Notes under the pieces: model-generated
What the model was told of the DNA's origin: nothing
Seen by the model: the letters and a program-made list of their open reading frames with translations, nothing else
Databases searched by the model: none
Origin: Verrucomicrobiales bacterium
Lineage (GTDB): Bacteria; Verrucomicrobiota; Verrucomicrobiia; Verrucomicrobiales; DEV007
Assembly (NCBI GenBank): GCA_002708885.1
Contig: PAPL01000057.1
Span: 1-13,812 of the forward strand
Length of the DNA stretch: 13,812 bases
Reading direction: 5' to 3'
Shown: positions 1 through 7,287 of the stretch, one piece after another
Layout of the letters: every line of letters starts with the position of its first letter
Position numbering within the stretch: the first letter of the stretch is position 1
Program-made: the position numbers and the translations under genes

Positions 1-207
1 GATAAAAGCCCTGATATTATCGATAGAGGTGGATTAAGATCGATGTATGAGGATGGATGAATTATCGATAAATATGCATGATTTATGGATCAACTATTGG
101 GATAGAATAAAGGTATGGATAAAAGCCCTGATATTATCGATAGAGGTGGATTAAGATCGATGTATGAGGATGGATGAATTATCGATAAATATACATGATT
201 TATGGAT
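1..207. repeat. Two-copy 90-bp direct repeat, period 117 bp
   Basis: Copy 1 is 1-90 and copy 2 is 118-207. They differ at one aligned position only (G at 76, A at 193) and are separated by a 27-bp spacer (91-117) not seen elsewhere in the window. The array may continue to the left, because copy 1 begins at the first base given. Each copy contains the 10-bp palindrome TTATCGATAA (62-71 and 179-188) and the shorter TATCGATA (18-25 and 135-142). The 13-mer GATAAATATGCAT is at 67-79 and again just past the second copy at 205-217, with a one-base variant at 184-196. The stretch is AT-rich and lies downstream of the DUF1501 gene. I see no convincing gene in it. It could be a local tandem duplication, a dispersed intergenic repeat family or a protein-binding array; the sequence alone does not decide. 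Confidence 0.9.
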
Positions 208-219
208 AAATATGCATTT

Positions 220-275
220 CCATCTATAGGAGAATTTATATCATCCAATTCTATTGATGATCGTATAATAGATGG
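220..275. repeat. Nested inverted repeat downstream of the DUF1501 gene
   Basis: The outer arms are CCATCTAT (220-227) and ATAGATGG (268-275), a perfect 8-bp match. Inside them lies a second perfect inverted repeat, ATCATC (240-245) and GATGAT (256-261), with a 10-base loop. The structure starts 3 bases beyond the stop codon of the minus-strand DUF1501 gene, so it could fold at the 3' end of that transcript. It lacks the GC-rich stem and following U-run of a classic intrinsic terminator, so a terminator role is only a possibility. Confidence 0.45.
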
Positions 276-278
276 GCT

Positions 279-1634
279 TTAAATAAGCTCCGGCATTGGT
301 CTCCAACCGTCCACGAGATAATGGGGCCTGCCCGTTAAATCGGGAAGAGTAGTGGTGTTGGGGTCAATTCCCATGTTGTGGTAAAGCGTGGCCATGACTT
401 CGCCCATGTGAACTGGGCGGTCATCTGCTTCTGCTGCTATTTTATCAGTAGAACCAATAATTTTTCCAGTAGGCATTCCACCACCCGCGAGAAGTGCACA
501 TGAAACATTGGGCCAGTGATCGCGGCCGGCATTTTTATTGAGTTTGGGTGTTCTTCCAAACTCGCCCCAGGCGCACACTGTCACATCTTTGTCCATTCCT
601 CTCTCATGCAAATCCTCTATGAGCGCACTGAGGCCCTGATCAAAAATCGGAGCATGCTCTTTCATGCCTTTAGTATTATTAGAATGAAAATCCCAACGAC
701 CGAAATTAAGGGTAACGCATCGTGCCCCGGCTTCGACTAAGCGTCGGGCAATTAGAAAATGTTCATTGTTCTTTGGAGCACCATCACCAACGTTCTTTGG
801 ATCCCCTTTCCCATAACGCTCTCTTAGCTTGGGATCTTCTTTTTCGATGTTAAGAGCATTAGCAAGGCGACTCGAAGTAAGCAGGCTGAAAGCTTGTTGG
901 GTAAAACCATCGAGTCCTTCTATCTTGCCAGTCGCATCCAGATCCCTGCGCATTTGATCAAATGAGAGTAGAAGATCCTTGCGCTGAGAAAGCCTTTTCG
1001 TAGTAATATCGTTCAGAACCATGTCCTTCATCCCGGGTCCAGAGGGTCGGAATGGGCTGTGCTGAACTCCTAAATATCCAGGCATTCCTGAAGAACCGTA
1101 AGGAGGATGTCCAGCCTTGGGCGCTAGACCAATGAATGGAGGAGTTCTTGGGTCAGCAGACCCCATCAAGCGCGACAGGGCTGAGCCGATAGAAGGCCAT
1201 CCACCGGGGGGTTGTCCTTTAGAATTAAGGGTCGAGCCTTTCCTGCCAGTATAACACATGAAAGAGTCATGGCTTCCGTTTGGAGCACCAACGACTGAGC
1301 GGATAGCGACGCACTTATCCATGATTTTAGCCATGCGGGGCATGAGTTCGCCAATCTGTATTCCATCAACGTTTGTGGGAATAGCGCCTAAGTCCCCACG
1401 ATATTCTGAAGGTGCGTCAGGCTTGGGATCCCACAAATCCTGATGCGGAGGCGCGCCGGCCATATAAATCATAATTAGGGCCTTATGAGAGGATTTCCCA
1501 CTATTTATGGCTTCAGCTTGAAGTAACTGAGGCAATGAGAGTCCACCCATTCCGATTGCACCAACGCTCAAAAAATCACGACGGGATATGCCGTCACAAA
1601 GGTTACCTTTGGAATTACCGTAAACCTCAAGCAT
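279..1634 (-). CDS. DUF1501 domain protein, Tat-exported
   Basis: This 451-residue protein belongs to the DUF1501 family, which is very abundant in Planctomycetota and Verrucomicrobiota and is distantly related to the alkaline phosphatase/sulfatase superfamily; the substrate is unknown. A twin-arginine signal is visible: SRRDFLS at residues 17-23, then a hydrophobic stretch and a plausible AxA-type cleavage site near residue 42. The mature part opens with the family-typical stretch around residues 54-70 (MIYMAGAPPHQDLWDPKP), has GSHDS at 120-124, GRWDFH at 312-317, and the conserved C-terminal block GEFGRTPK (357-364) and GRDHWP (370-375). Length is normal for the family. The ATG start puts the Tat motif at the expected depth, but no Shine-Dalgarno sequence is evident. 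In PVC genomes such genes usually follow a DUF1549/DUF1553 cytochrome-type gene. Here the upstream neighbour is divergent and unrelated, so this copy stands alone on that side. Likely periplasmic; catalytic activity is unproven. Confidence 0.93.
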   Translation of the reverse strand: MLEVYGNSKGNLCDGISRRDFLSVGAIGMGGLSLPQLLQAEAINSGKSSHKALIMIYMAGAPPHQDLWDPKPDAPSEYRGDLGAIPTNVDGIQIGELMPRMAKIMDKCVAIRSVVGAPNGSHDSFMCYTGRKGSTLNSKGQPPGGWPSIGSALSRLMGSADPRTPPFIGLAPKAGHPPYGSSGMPGYLGVQHSPFRPSGPGMKDMVLNDITTKRLSQRKDLLLSFDQMRRDLDATGKIEGLDGFTQQAFSLLTSSRLANALNIEKEDPKLRERYGKGDPKNVGDGAPKNNEHFLIARRLVEAGARCVTLNFGRWDFHSNNTKGMKEHAPIFDQGLSALIEDLHERGMDKDVTVCAWGEFGRTPKLNKNAGRDHWPNVSCALLAGGGMPTGKIIGSTDKIAAEADDRPVHMGEVMATLYHNMGIDPNTTTLPDLTGRPHYLVDGWRPMPELI

Positions 1635-1658
1635 TATTTAAACTAACATGTTAATAAT

Positions 1659-1670
1659 AGTATAAGTCAA
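1659..1670 (-). promoter_or_regulatory. Possible promoter element of the DUF1501 gene
   Basis: On the minus strand TATACT (1659-1664) resembles a -10 hexamer and lies 25 bases before the ATG at 1634. TTGACT (1665-1670) directly abuts it and so cannot act as its -35 at normal spacing. No good -35 is seen 17 bases upstream. The region is AT-rich and chance matches are common, so this is a weak call. Confidence 0.2.
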
Positions 1671-1791
1671 TTGATCTAAAATATTTTATTTTAGTGTTCC
1701 TTTCTACAAAGCATTGTATTTGGATCTCTCGCACTAAGATGATATAAAAAATCAATGATCTGATGATAAAAACGTTGTTTCAATCAATGTT

Positions 1792-1797
1792 TATAAT
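1792..1797 (+). promoter_or_regulatory. Candidate -10 box for the LplT-PlsC-Aas fusion gene
   Basis: A perfect TATAAT sits about 65 bases before the proposed ATG start, in the divergent intergenic region 1635-1863. The only -35-like hexamer nearby, TTGTTT at 1775-1780, is 11 bases away, which is too close. Without a matching -35 this remains a tentative promoter. Confidence 0.3.
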
Positions 1798-1850
1798 GAA
1801 AAAATCGATTTAGAGAACTTTTGAAATGACGTTAATTTATATGCCCGTTT

Positions 1851-1855
1851 GGAAA
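1851..1855 (+). promoter_or_regulatory. Shine-Dalgarno-like GGAAA that decides the start at 1864
   Basis: GGAAA lies 8 bases before the ATG at 1864, a normal ribosome-binding distance. A longer reading from TTG at 1849 would overlap this element, has no such element of its own and adds only five residues, so the ATG is preferred. Confidence 0.45.
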
Positions 1856-1863
1856 TCGACAGC

Positions 1864-4800
1864 ATGCATGCAGAACAACAAAGAATAAGCTCGATAGGAC
1901 CTGAGTCACTGAAAGGTTTTTGGGCTCTATTCTTGGTCCAGTATCAGGGAGCTTTCAGTGATAATCTGTTCAAGTTTCTTGTAATTTTTTCCAGCATTAA
2001 CAGTTTGGGCGTTGAACAAGACGCCCTAAGGGATTTCCGTTTGTTTCTGATCGTGGCGGTCTTTGCTTTGCCATTCATCTTCTTTTCAATGGCTGCAGGA
2101 TGCTTAGCGGACCGTTATTCTAAGGGTAGGGTCATTACATGGACCAAGAGGCTTGAAATTGGAATTATGATTTTGGGGGTCTTTGCTCTTAAATCCGGAG
2201 AGTTTAATTACATGTTGGGAGTGATCCTTTTAATGAGCATCCAGAGCGCGATCTTTAGCCCGGCAAAATATGCTTCATTGCCGGAATTGCTACCCAATGA
2301 AAAATTAAGTTGGGGTAACGGTGTGATAGGTTTAGGCACATTTGGTGGAATCATTGCCGGAGGAACAGTGGCCGGTTTACTGTCTTCTTGGTTCAAAGAG
2401 GACGTGTGGCAGTGCGGAGGGATACTAGTCATCCTTGCAGTGGCCGGAACTATAGTCTCACGTTGGATCACACGTCATCCGGCAGCGAGCCCCGGTAAAC
2501 GGATTAAAATTAATTTTATAGGCGATTTAATTCACAATCTCAAGGAAGCCGGAAAGAGCAGGGTATTGGGCCTTGCCATTGTGGGCAGCATTTATTTTTG
2601 GTTAATCGCTGCGCTCTATGAACCCACATTAGTTGTTTTTGGTAAGGACCTTGAACTGACGGATTTTCAGATCAGCCTAATGCGCGCGTGTCTGGCAATA
2701 GGTATTTCTATAGGTAGCGTTTCGGCTGGCTACCTTTCGCAAAACAAGGTCGAGTATGGTCTGATACCTTTAGGATCATTAGGACTTGCGATTTGCTCAA
2801 TTGTTTTAGGTTTTTTCGACCTTAGTTTTGTTCAGATCAGTTTTTTACTAGTTTGCCTAGGTATTTCAGGGGGCTTTTTCAATGTGCCTGTCAGTGCCCT
2901 CATTCAAAAACTTCCAGCCAGAAAAGATAAAGGTTCAGTCATTGCGGCCAATGGATGGCTCACTGCTCTGGCAATGGGCTTGGCTGCATTGATTTTTTAT
3001 CTTTTCAAGGTTCAGCTTGGAATCGATGCCAAAGCGATGTTTTGGGTCATTGGATTAACTACCATTGCTGGAACAATTTATGCAGTCTGGCTAGTACCGG
3101 ATTCGCTGGCAAGATTTGTGCTATGGGCACTGACTAATACTCTTTATCGGGTTAAGGTCCTAGGGAGAAATAACTTACCAGAGAGAGGAGGGGCGCTTCT
3201 CGCGTCTAACCATATTTCGTTAGCCGATGCACTTTTCGTAATAGCCTCAACGGGTCGACGGATCCGATTTATCATGCACAGGGATCAGTTCAACAGGTGG
3301 TGGGTCAAACCTATAGCAAAGATGCTAAGAGTGATTCCTATAGCTTCTGATTTTGGTCCTAAAGAATTGTTAAAATCACTGAAAAAAGCTAGCGATTGCC
3401 TGAAAGATGGCGAACTGGTTTGTATCTTTGCTGAAGGTCAAATCAGCAGAATTGGCGGACAAACTTTGGCCTTCCAGAAAGGAATGGAACTTATCATGAG
3501 AAAGCAGGATGCACCGATAATACCTGTTCATCTGGATAATGTATGGGGGAGCATTTTCAGTTTTCATCAGAAAAAGGTTTACTGGAAAGTCCCCCGACAG
3601 ATACCATACCCTGTCACCGTTAGTTACGGAAAACCTATGCCAACAGATTCTTCACATACCGAAGTCAGACGAGAAGTGGTAGCGCTGGGAGCCGATGCAT
3701 GGGCTCAAAGGAAGGGACGCATTTCAACGATCGGCAGGGCCTTTGTCCGGACAGCAAGGAGGGCCAGGACCAGAATGGCTTTTGCTGATAGCTCCGGCAA
3801 GAAATTAAGTTATATGCGGGCATTGATGGGGTCCATTATCCTGACTAAGAGATTGCGCAAAGAATGGGACGGGCAACAGAAGGTCGGGATTCTTATCCCG
3901 CCCAGTGTCGGTGGGGCACTGACTAATCTTGCCGGAATTTTGATGGGTAAAACGGTAGTTAATCTTAATTATACCCTATCAGAGGAAGGGATAAGGTCCT
4001 GCGTTGAGCAATGTGATATTAAATGTGTTATCTCGTCAGAGAAAGTAATTCGCAAACTCAAAATTGATCCTGGCGTTCCAATGCTTGCTCTAGAAGATAT
4101 TGCAAAGGATCCGAGCCTAATAGAGAAAATCAGCGCGGCTCTCTTAGCATATTTGTGTCCGAGGGGGATTCTATTAAACAAGCTATCTGAGGGCAATCCT
4201 GCATCCTTAGATGATATTGCAACAATCATTTTCAGTAGCGGCAGTACCGGCGAACCTAAAGGAGCAATGCTGAGTCATTATAATATTGTTTCTAACATGA
4301 TGCAATTGAACCAAGCCTATGACTTTAACCGTGATGACCGGTTCCTCGGGGTTTTACCATTCTTTCATTCACTAGGGTTTACGGCAACGCTCATTGGTCC
4401 CGCAGTCATTGGGGTTGGGGCAGCTTATCACCCCCTACCCACTGATACCAGATCCATCAGCAAGCTGATTCCTCATTATAAATTGACCTTACTTTTAGCT
4501 ACACCAACTTTCCTTCAACTTTATCTAAGAGGCATTAAACCTGAACAAATGCAGACCATTAATCTGGTAGTTGTCGGTGCTGAAAAATTACCTCAACGTT
4601 TGGCCGTTGCCTTTGAAGAAAAGTTCGGACTGCAGCCTCTCGAAGCATATGGCTGCACCGAATGCTCACCCGGTGTTGCTGTTAATACTCCGAGCCTGAT
4701 TACCGATGATTTGAGTCAGACCGGGAACCGTCCGGGCACCATTGGCAGGGCATTACCGGGCATGAGTATTAAAATTGTGGACCCCGAAACCGAAGAACCC

Positions 4801-5295
4801 TGTAGCTTTAACGAGCCGGGTTTGATGTGGGTAAAGGGGCCCAATGTCATGCAGGGTTATCTTGGCAAGGAGAGCCTAACTGCCGAGGTTCTGGTAGATG
4901 GTTGGTATAATACCGGTGACATTGCGTCTGTCGATGAGGAGGGCTTTATCACTATCACTGATAGACTGAGCAGATTCAGCAAAATTGGAGGTGAAATGGT
5001 TCCTCACATTAAGATCGAAGAGTTACTACACACAATTGCTGAACTAACAGAGCAGTCCTTTGCAGTTACCGGGATACCTGATGAAAAGAAGGGAGAACGA
5101 CTTGTGGTCTTATTTACTATCAAAGAAGAAAACCTTAAAGAAATCACGGATCAACTTGGTAAAGCAGACATTCCTAATTTGTGGAAACCCAGATCAGATC
5201 AATTTTTCAAAGTAGAAAATCTTCCTTACCTAGGTAGTGGAAAATTGGATCTGAAGGCGATCAAGACAACAGCTCTTGAGATTGCAGAAAAGTAG
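1864..5295 (+). CDS. Fused LplT-like MFS flippase / PlsC acyltransferase / acyl-ACP synthetase (Aas)
   Basis: This 1143-residue protein joins three activities that in E. coli are split between LplT and Aas. Residues ~17-415 are a Major Facilitator domain with about 10-12 membrane segments and the loop motif AGCLADR (78-84), related to lysophospholipid flippases. Residues ~425-600 are a PlsC-type acyltransferase with HX4D inside NHISLAD (H450, D455), FAEGQISR (522-529) and PIIPVHLDN (551-559). Residues ~640-1143 are an AMP-forming ligase with the phosphate-binding loop SSGSTGEPKG (791-800), YGCTE (929-933), GWYNTGD (1013-1019) and a C-terminal GSGK whose lysine (K1127) is the expected catalytic one. 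By family knowledge it would bring lysophospholipid across the inner membrane, activate a fatty acid onto acyl carrier protein and re-acylate the lipid. All key motifs are intact. A TTG at 1849 is the alternative start. Its 3' end faces the unknown membrane gene 17 bp away, with no strong terminator visible. Substrate range is inferred. Confidence 0.93.
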   Translation: MHAEQQRISSIGPESLKGFWALFLVQYQGAFSDNLFKFLVIFSSINSLGVEQDALRDFRLFLIVAVFALPFIFFSMAAGCLADRYSKGRVITWTKRLEIGIMILGVFALKSGEFNYMLGVILLMSIQSAIFSPAKYASLPELLPNEKLSWGNGVIGLGTFGGIIAGGTVAGLLSSWFKEDVWQCGGILVILAVAGTIVSRWITRHPAASPGKRIKINFIGDLIHNLKEAGKSRVLGLAIVGSIYFWLIAALYEPTLVVFGKDLELTDFQISLMRACLAIGISIGSVSAGYLSQNKVEYGLIPLGSLGLAICSIVLGFFDLSFVQISFLLVCLGISGGFFNVPVSALIQKLPARKDKGSVIAANGWLTALAMGLAALIFYLFKVQLGIDAKAMFWVIGLTTIAGTIYAVWLVPDSLARFVLWALTNTLYRVKVLGRNNLPERGGALLASNHISLADALFVIASTGRRIRFIMHRDQFNRWWVKPIAKMLRVIPIASDFGPKELLKSLKKASDCLKDGELVCIFAEGQISRIGGQTLAFQKGMELIMRKQDAPIIPVHLDNVWGSIFSFHQKKVYWKVPRQIPYPVTVSYGKPMPTDSSHTEVRREVVALGADAWAQRKGRISTIGRAFVRTARRARTRMAFADSSGKKLSYMRALMGSIILTKRLRKEWDGQQKVGILIPPSVGGALTNLAGILMGKTVVNLNYTLSEEGIRSCVEQCDIKCVISSEKVIRKLKIDPGVPMLALEDIAKDPSLIEKISAALLAYLCPRGILLNKLSEGNPASLDDIATIIFSSGSTGEPKGAMLSHYNIVSNMMQLNQAYDFNRDDRFLGVLPFFHSLGFTATLIGPAVIGVGAAYHPLPTDTRSISKLIPHYKLTLLLATPTFLQLYLRGIKPEQMQTINLVVVGAEKLPQRLAVAFEEKFGLQPLEAYGCTECSPGVAVNTPSLITDDLSQTGNRPGTIGRALPGMSIKIVDPETEEPCSFNEPGLMWVKGPNVMQGYLGKESLTAEVLVDGWYNTGDIASVDEEGFITITDRLSRFSKIGGEMVPHIKIEELLHTIAELTEQSFAVTGIPDEKKGERLVVLFTIKEENLKEITDQLGKADIPNLWKPRSDQFFKVENLPYLGSGKLDLKAIKTTALEIAEK

Positions 5296-5312
5296 ATTCT
5301 TCTGATATTTAC

Positions 5313-6131
5313 CTAGGACAAACGAATCATGTCCTTGATGGATTGATACCAAAGAAAAAAGAGACCTTTCCATGAATAACAGAAAGTTCCGTTCCCAGAT
5401 AATTTGAGCAAACCGCGGTCCAGATTATGATCGACTTGGTTTCTCATTTCCTTTTCAGTTAATTTACCCAGTTCTTCAGGATCTGTTTCCTTAAGGTCGC
5501 TGTCGATGATTCCTTTGCTTTGCAAGAAATCTTGATGAATTTCAATCATTTCATTAAATGATTCGATGCCGCGCACGCAATTAACTACACACTCTGGTGT
5601 CAATTTCATTGCATAGCTGAAAGGGTAATTCCAAGTTATCAGAGTTTTGCCGTTAGCAGTCCTGGAACAAACACTCATATAATTAAAAGCTAAATGACTC
5701 TGGCTGTTTAAATTGATTGTGGCTTGAGCCCTAGATTTTGGATCATAAAAAAAGCGAACGAACTGATCGACACCGCCCCATTCCCACCCTGAGTCCTGTA
5801 TATGCTCAAAGCCAGCCACTTCTACTTCATTTGTGAATTCCCTCAGTTGAGGAAAAATATTACGGTTCGGAGGGAACCGGTTCTGCATTTTCTTATCTAG
5901 GGGAAGCTTCATTTTTCGGATGCGTGTCATGATGTCAATGCCAGGAAGAAAGAACCAAAACAAAGCTGTCAAGATGCCCCAAATCACATCATGACCACTC
6001 AAAAAGTATCCGGTCAAAAACGATGCGATGAGTACGCAAAAGGCTCCGAACTTGCGGACAGCGGCAAATTCAAATGAGCGGCAGCCATAGGCTAAAAATA
6101 GTGCTCCTATTACTAGAAGAGTTTCAAACAT
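5313..6131 (-). CDS. Membrane protein of unknown function, last gene of the mlaF-mlaD group
   Basis: I do not recognise a named family for this 272-residue protein. The first ~65 residues hold two to three hydrophobic segments (about 2-16, 24-45 and 48-65). A basic stretch follows at 69-90 (IRKMKL, DKK, NRFPPNR), then a soluble domain from ~91 to the end. That domain has a Trp/Gly-rich motif GWEWGGVDQFVRFFYDP (115-131), several cysteines (155, 181, 185, 251), and an acidic helical part at ~188-235. There is no signal cleavage site or recognisable catalytic motif. It is the third gene in the same direction after mlaF and mlaD, with 94 bp between it and mlaD, so co-transcription is possible but a separate promoter cannot be excluded. 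The start is ATG without a clear Shine-Dalgarno. Position suggests a link to envelope lipid transport, but this is guilt by association only. Confidence 0.8.
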   Translation of the reverse strand: MFETLLVIGALFLAYGCRSFEFAAVRKFGAFCVLIASFLTGYFLSGHDVIWGILTALFWFFLPGIDIMTRIRKMKLPLDKKMQNRFPPNRNIFPQLREFTNEVEVAGFEHIQDSGWEWGGVDQFVRFFYDPKSRAQATINLNSQSHLAFNYMSVCSRTANGKTLITWNYPFSYAMKLTPECVVNCVRGIESFNEMIEIHQDFLQSKGIIDSDLKETDPEELGKLTEKEMRNQVDHNLDRGLLKLSGNGTFCYSWKGLFFLWYQSIKDMIRLS

Positions 6132-6143
6132 TTAAATAAGCGT

Positions 6144-6155
6144 AATGCGCGCATT
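6144..6155. repeat. 12-bp perfect palindrome upstream of the unknown membrane gene
   Basis: AATGCGCGCATT is a perfect 12-bp palindrome lying 13-24 bases upstream of the ATG at 6131. Its GC-rich core stands out in an AT-rich gap of 94 bp. The position would suit an operator. A few palindromes of this length are expected by chance in a window this size, so function is uncertain. Confidence 0.3.
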
Positions 6156-6225
6156 GCTAATGGAAAATAAATATACGATTTGGTATTAGAGTGACGAATA
6201 TAAAATGAATTTCTTTCGCTTTATT

Positions 6226-7209
6226 TTATCTCGGGCCGAAACTGCTCCTTCTGCGAAAATTTGGTGATTCAGAATCTTCGGTGGAATTATCTTTGTAAAA
6301 TAAAATACCGTTTTTGCGAAGATTTGCTATGAAACCTTTGAAGTCTTTTTTGAGTTCTTCGTCCTTGAGTATTGAAGCCAATATACCACCACCATTATTA
6401 ATTCTTTCAAATGCTTTGTCAGCCCCCTCAGCCGCGGCAGTGAGCTTTTTGAGTCCAGGTTCGATGGCGCTAATTGTTTCACTACCACTATCGAGTATTG
6501 GTCCAATCTTTTCAGCCGCTGCGTCAACTTTGATACTGGCCTTCTTCATGTTGGCTAAGAGTTCACGTAGGTTATTAGTATTGTCATCGCCAAGGACTTT
6601 ATTATTTATTGCATCAAGTGCATCTGCGAGTTCAGCGACAGCACGATTGAAGCTTTTGAGGTTTTCTTCCCTGAGAATATTTTGATCCAATTTTTCGACG
6701 GCACTGCCAATGTCCCCCAAGGCTGACCTGACATCCTCAAGAACGGCCTGACCTTTATTTGATAGGGATTCGGCTGAGGAGGCAAGTGCTCCTAGTCCAG
6801 TGATCCGTTCACCTTTGATCTTTGATCCGGGAGCAATGAAATTTCCTGTCCTATCATTAGGAACTTCAATTTCTATCATGGCATCTCCTAAAAGGCCGCT
6901 CGTGCCAATGGAGAATTTGGCTCCTTCAGGAATTTGAAAATCGTCATAAATTTCCAGTTTAACGATGGCGCCACCATAATTTTCGAGGTTCACGGTTGGA
7001 GCCTCTGCCAGCCTGCCGATTTTAACACCTCCAAGACGCACATCCGTTCCCTTTATTAGTCCGCCACCATCATCAAAAGTCACAGTCAGTGAGTAAGTTT
7101 CTTCAAAACGGTCACCAAAGTTACCGAATTTAAGAACTAAAAACCCTAGTAACAGTAAACCTATCAGTAAGAAGAAACCCACAAAGAGTTCGGTCCGATT
7201 CTCTTTCAT
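6226..7209 (-). CDS. mlaD: MlaD-like MCE family lipid-transport protein
   Basis: This 327-residue protein has a single N-terminal membrane anchor (about residues 8-27) followed by an MCE domain at ~37-136. The MCE part shows the typical GGGLIKGTDVRLGGVKIGR stretch (48-66) and the core IGTSGLLGDAMIEIEV (101-116). Residues ~140-300 are Ala/Leu/Glu/Lys-rich and probably helical, and a conserved-looking LRKNGILFYKD (297-307) comes just before a polar, basic tail. Family knowledge: MCE proteins form hexameric rings in the periplasm that pass phospholipids between membranes, anchored to an MlaE permease and powered by MlaF. E. coli MlaD is much shorter (~180 residues); the long helical extension is like that of other MCE proteins in non-proteobacteria. 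It follows mlaF by 78 bp. GGAAAG at 7218-7223, 8 bases before the ATG, is the clearest ribosome-binding site in the window. The direction of lipid flow cannot be told from sequence. Confidence 0.92.
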   Translation of the reverse strand: MKENRTELFVGFFLLIGLLLLGFLVLKFGNFGDRFEETYSLTVTFDDGGGLIKGTDVRLGGVKIGRLAEAPTVNLENYGGAIVKLEIYDDFQIPEGAKFSIGTSGLLGDAMIEIEVPNDRTGNFIAPGSKIKGERITGLGALASSAESLSNKGQAVLEDVRSALGDIGSAVEKLDQNILREENLKSFNRAVAELADALDAINNKVLGDDNTNNLRELLANMKKASIKVDAAAEKIGPILDSGSETISAIEPGLKKLTAAAEGADKAFERINNGGGILASILKDEELKKDFKGFIANLRKNGILFYKDNSTEDSESPNFRRRSSFGPR

Positions 7210-7217
7210 ATTATCAT

Positions 7218-7223
7218 CTTTCC
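7218..7223 (-). promoter_or_regulatory. Ribosome-binding site of the MlaD-like gene
   Basis: On the minus strand GGAAAG lies 8 bases before the ATG at 7209. It supports independent translation of mlaD despite the 78-bp gap after mlaF, and confirms the start. Confidence 0.6.
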
Positions 7224-7287
7224 ATTTTTTTCCGGCACATACTCAAAGTGCAGGACTCATACAATGTAACCGCAAAAAGAGAATAAG

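Noticed and set aside
1..207. Direct repeats as a CRISPR array
   Set aside because: The repeated unit is 90 bp, far longer than CRISPR repeats, only two copies are visible, and no cas gene is present.
82..209. DnaA-box-like motifs (TTATCCATA on the minus strand at 114-122 and 201-209) suggesting a replication origin
   Set aside because: Each differs from TTATCCACA at an important position, only two are clear, and no dnaA, dnaN or other origin gene is nearby.
93..278. Reading frame of the DUF1501 gene stays open for 62 codons past its stop
   Set aside because: There is no ATG start or ribosome-binding site, the protein already ends at the normal family length, and a TGA at 90-92 then interrupts the repeat array. 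It is probably chance, helped by the 117-bp period being a multiple of three.
5316..5336. Short hairpin (AGGACA...TGTCCT) near the convergent gene ends as a terminator
   Set aside because: The stem is only about 6 bp, lies inside the coding end of the unknown membrane gene, and has no T-run after it on either strand.
6314..6685. Plus-strand open frame opposite the MCE gene, rich in Ser, Ala and Leu
   Set aside because: Its composition is the antisense image of the Ala/Glu/Lys-rich helical part of the MCE protein, and it shows no motif or ribosome-binding site.
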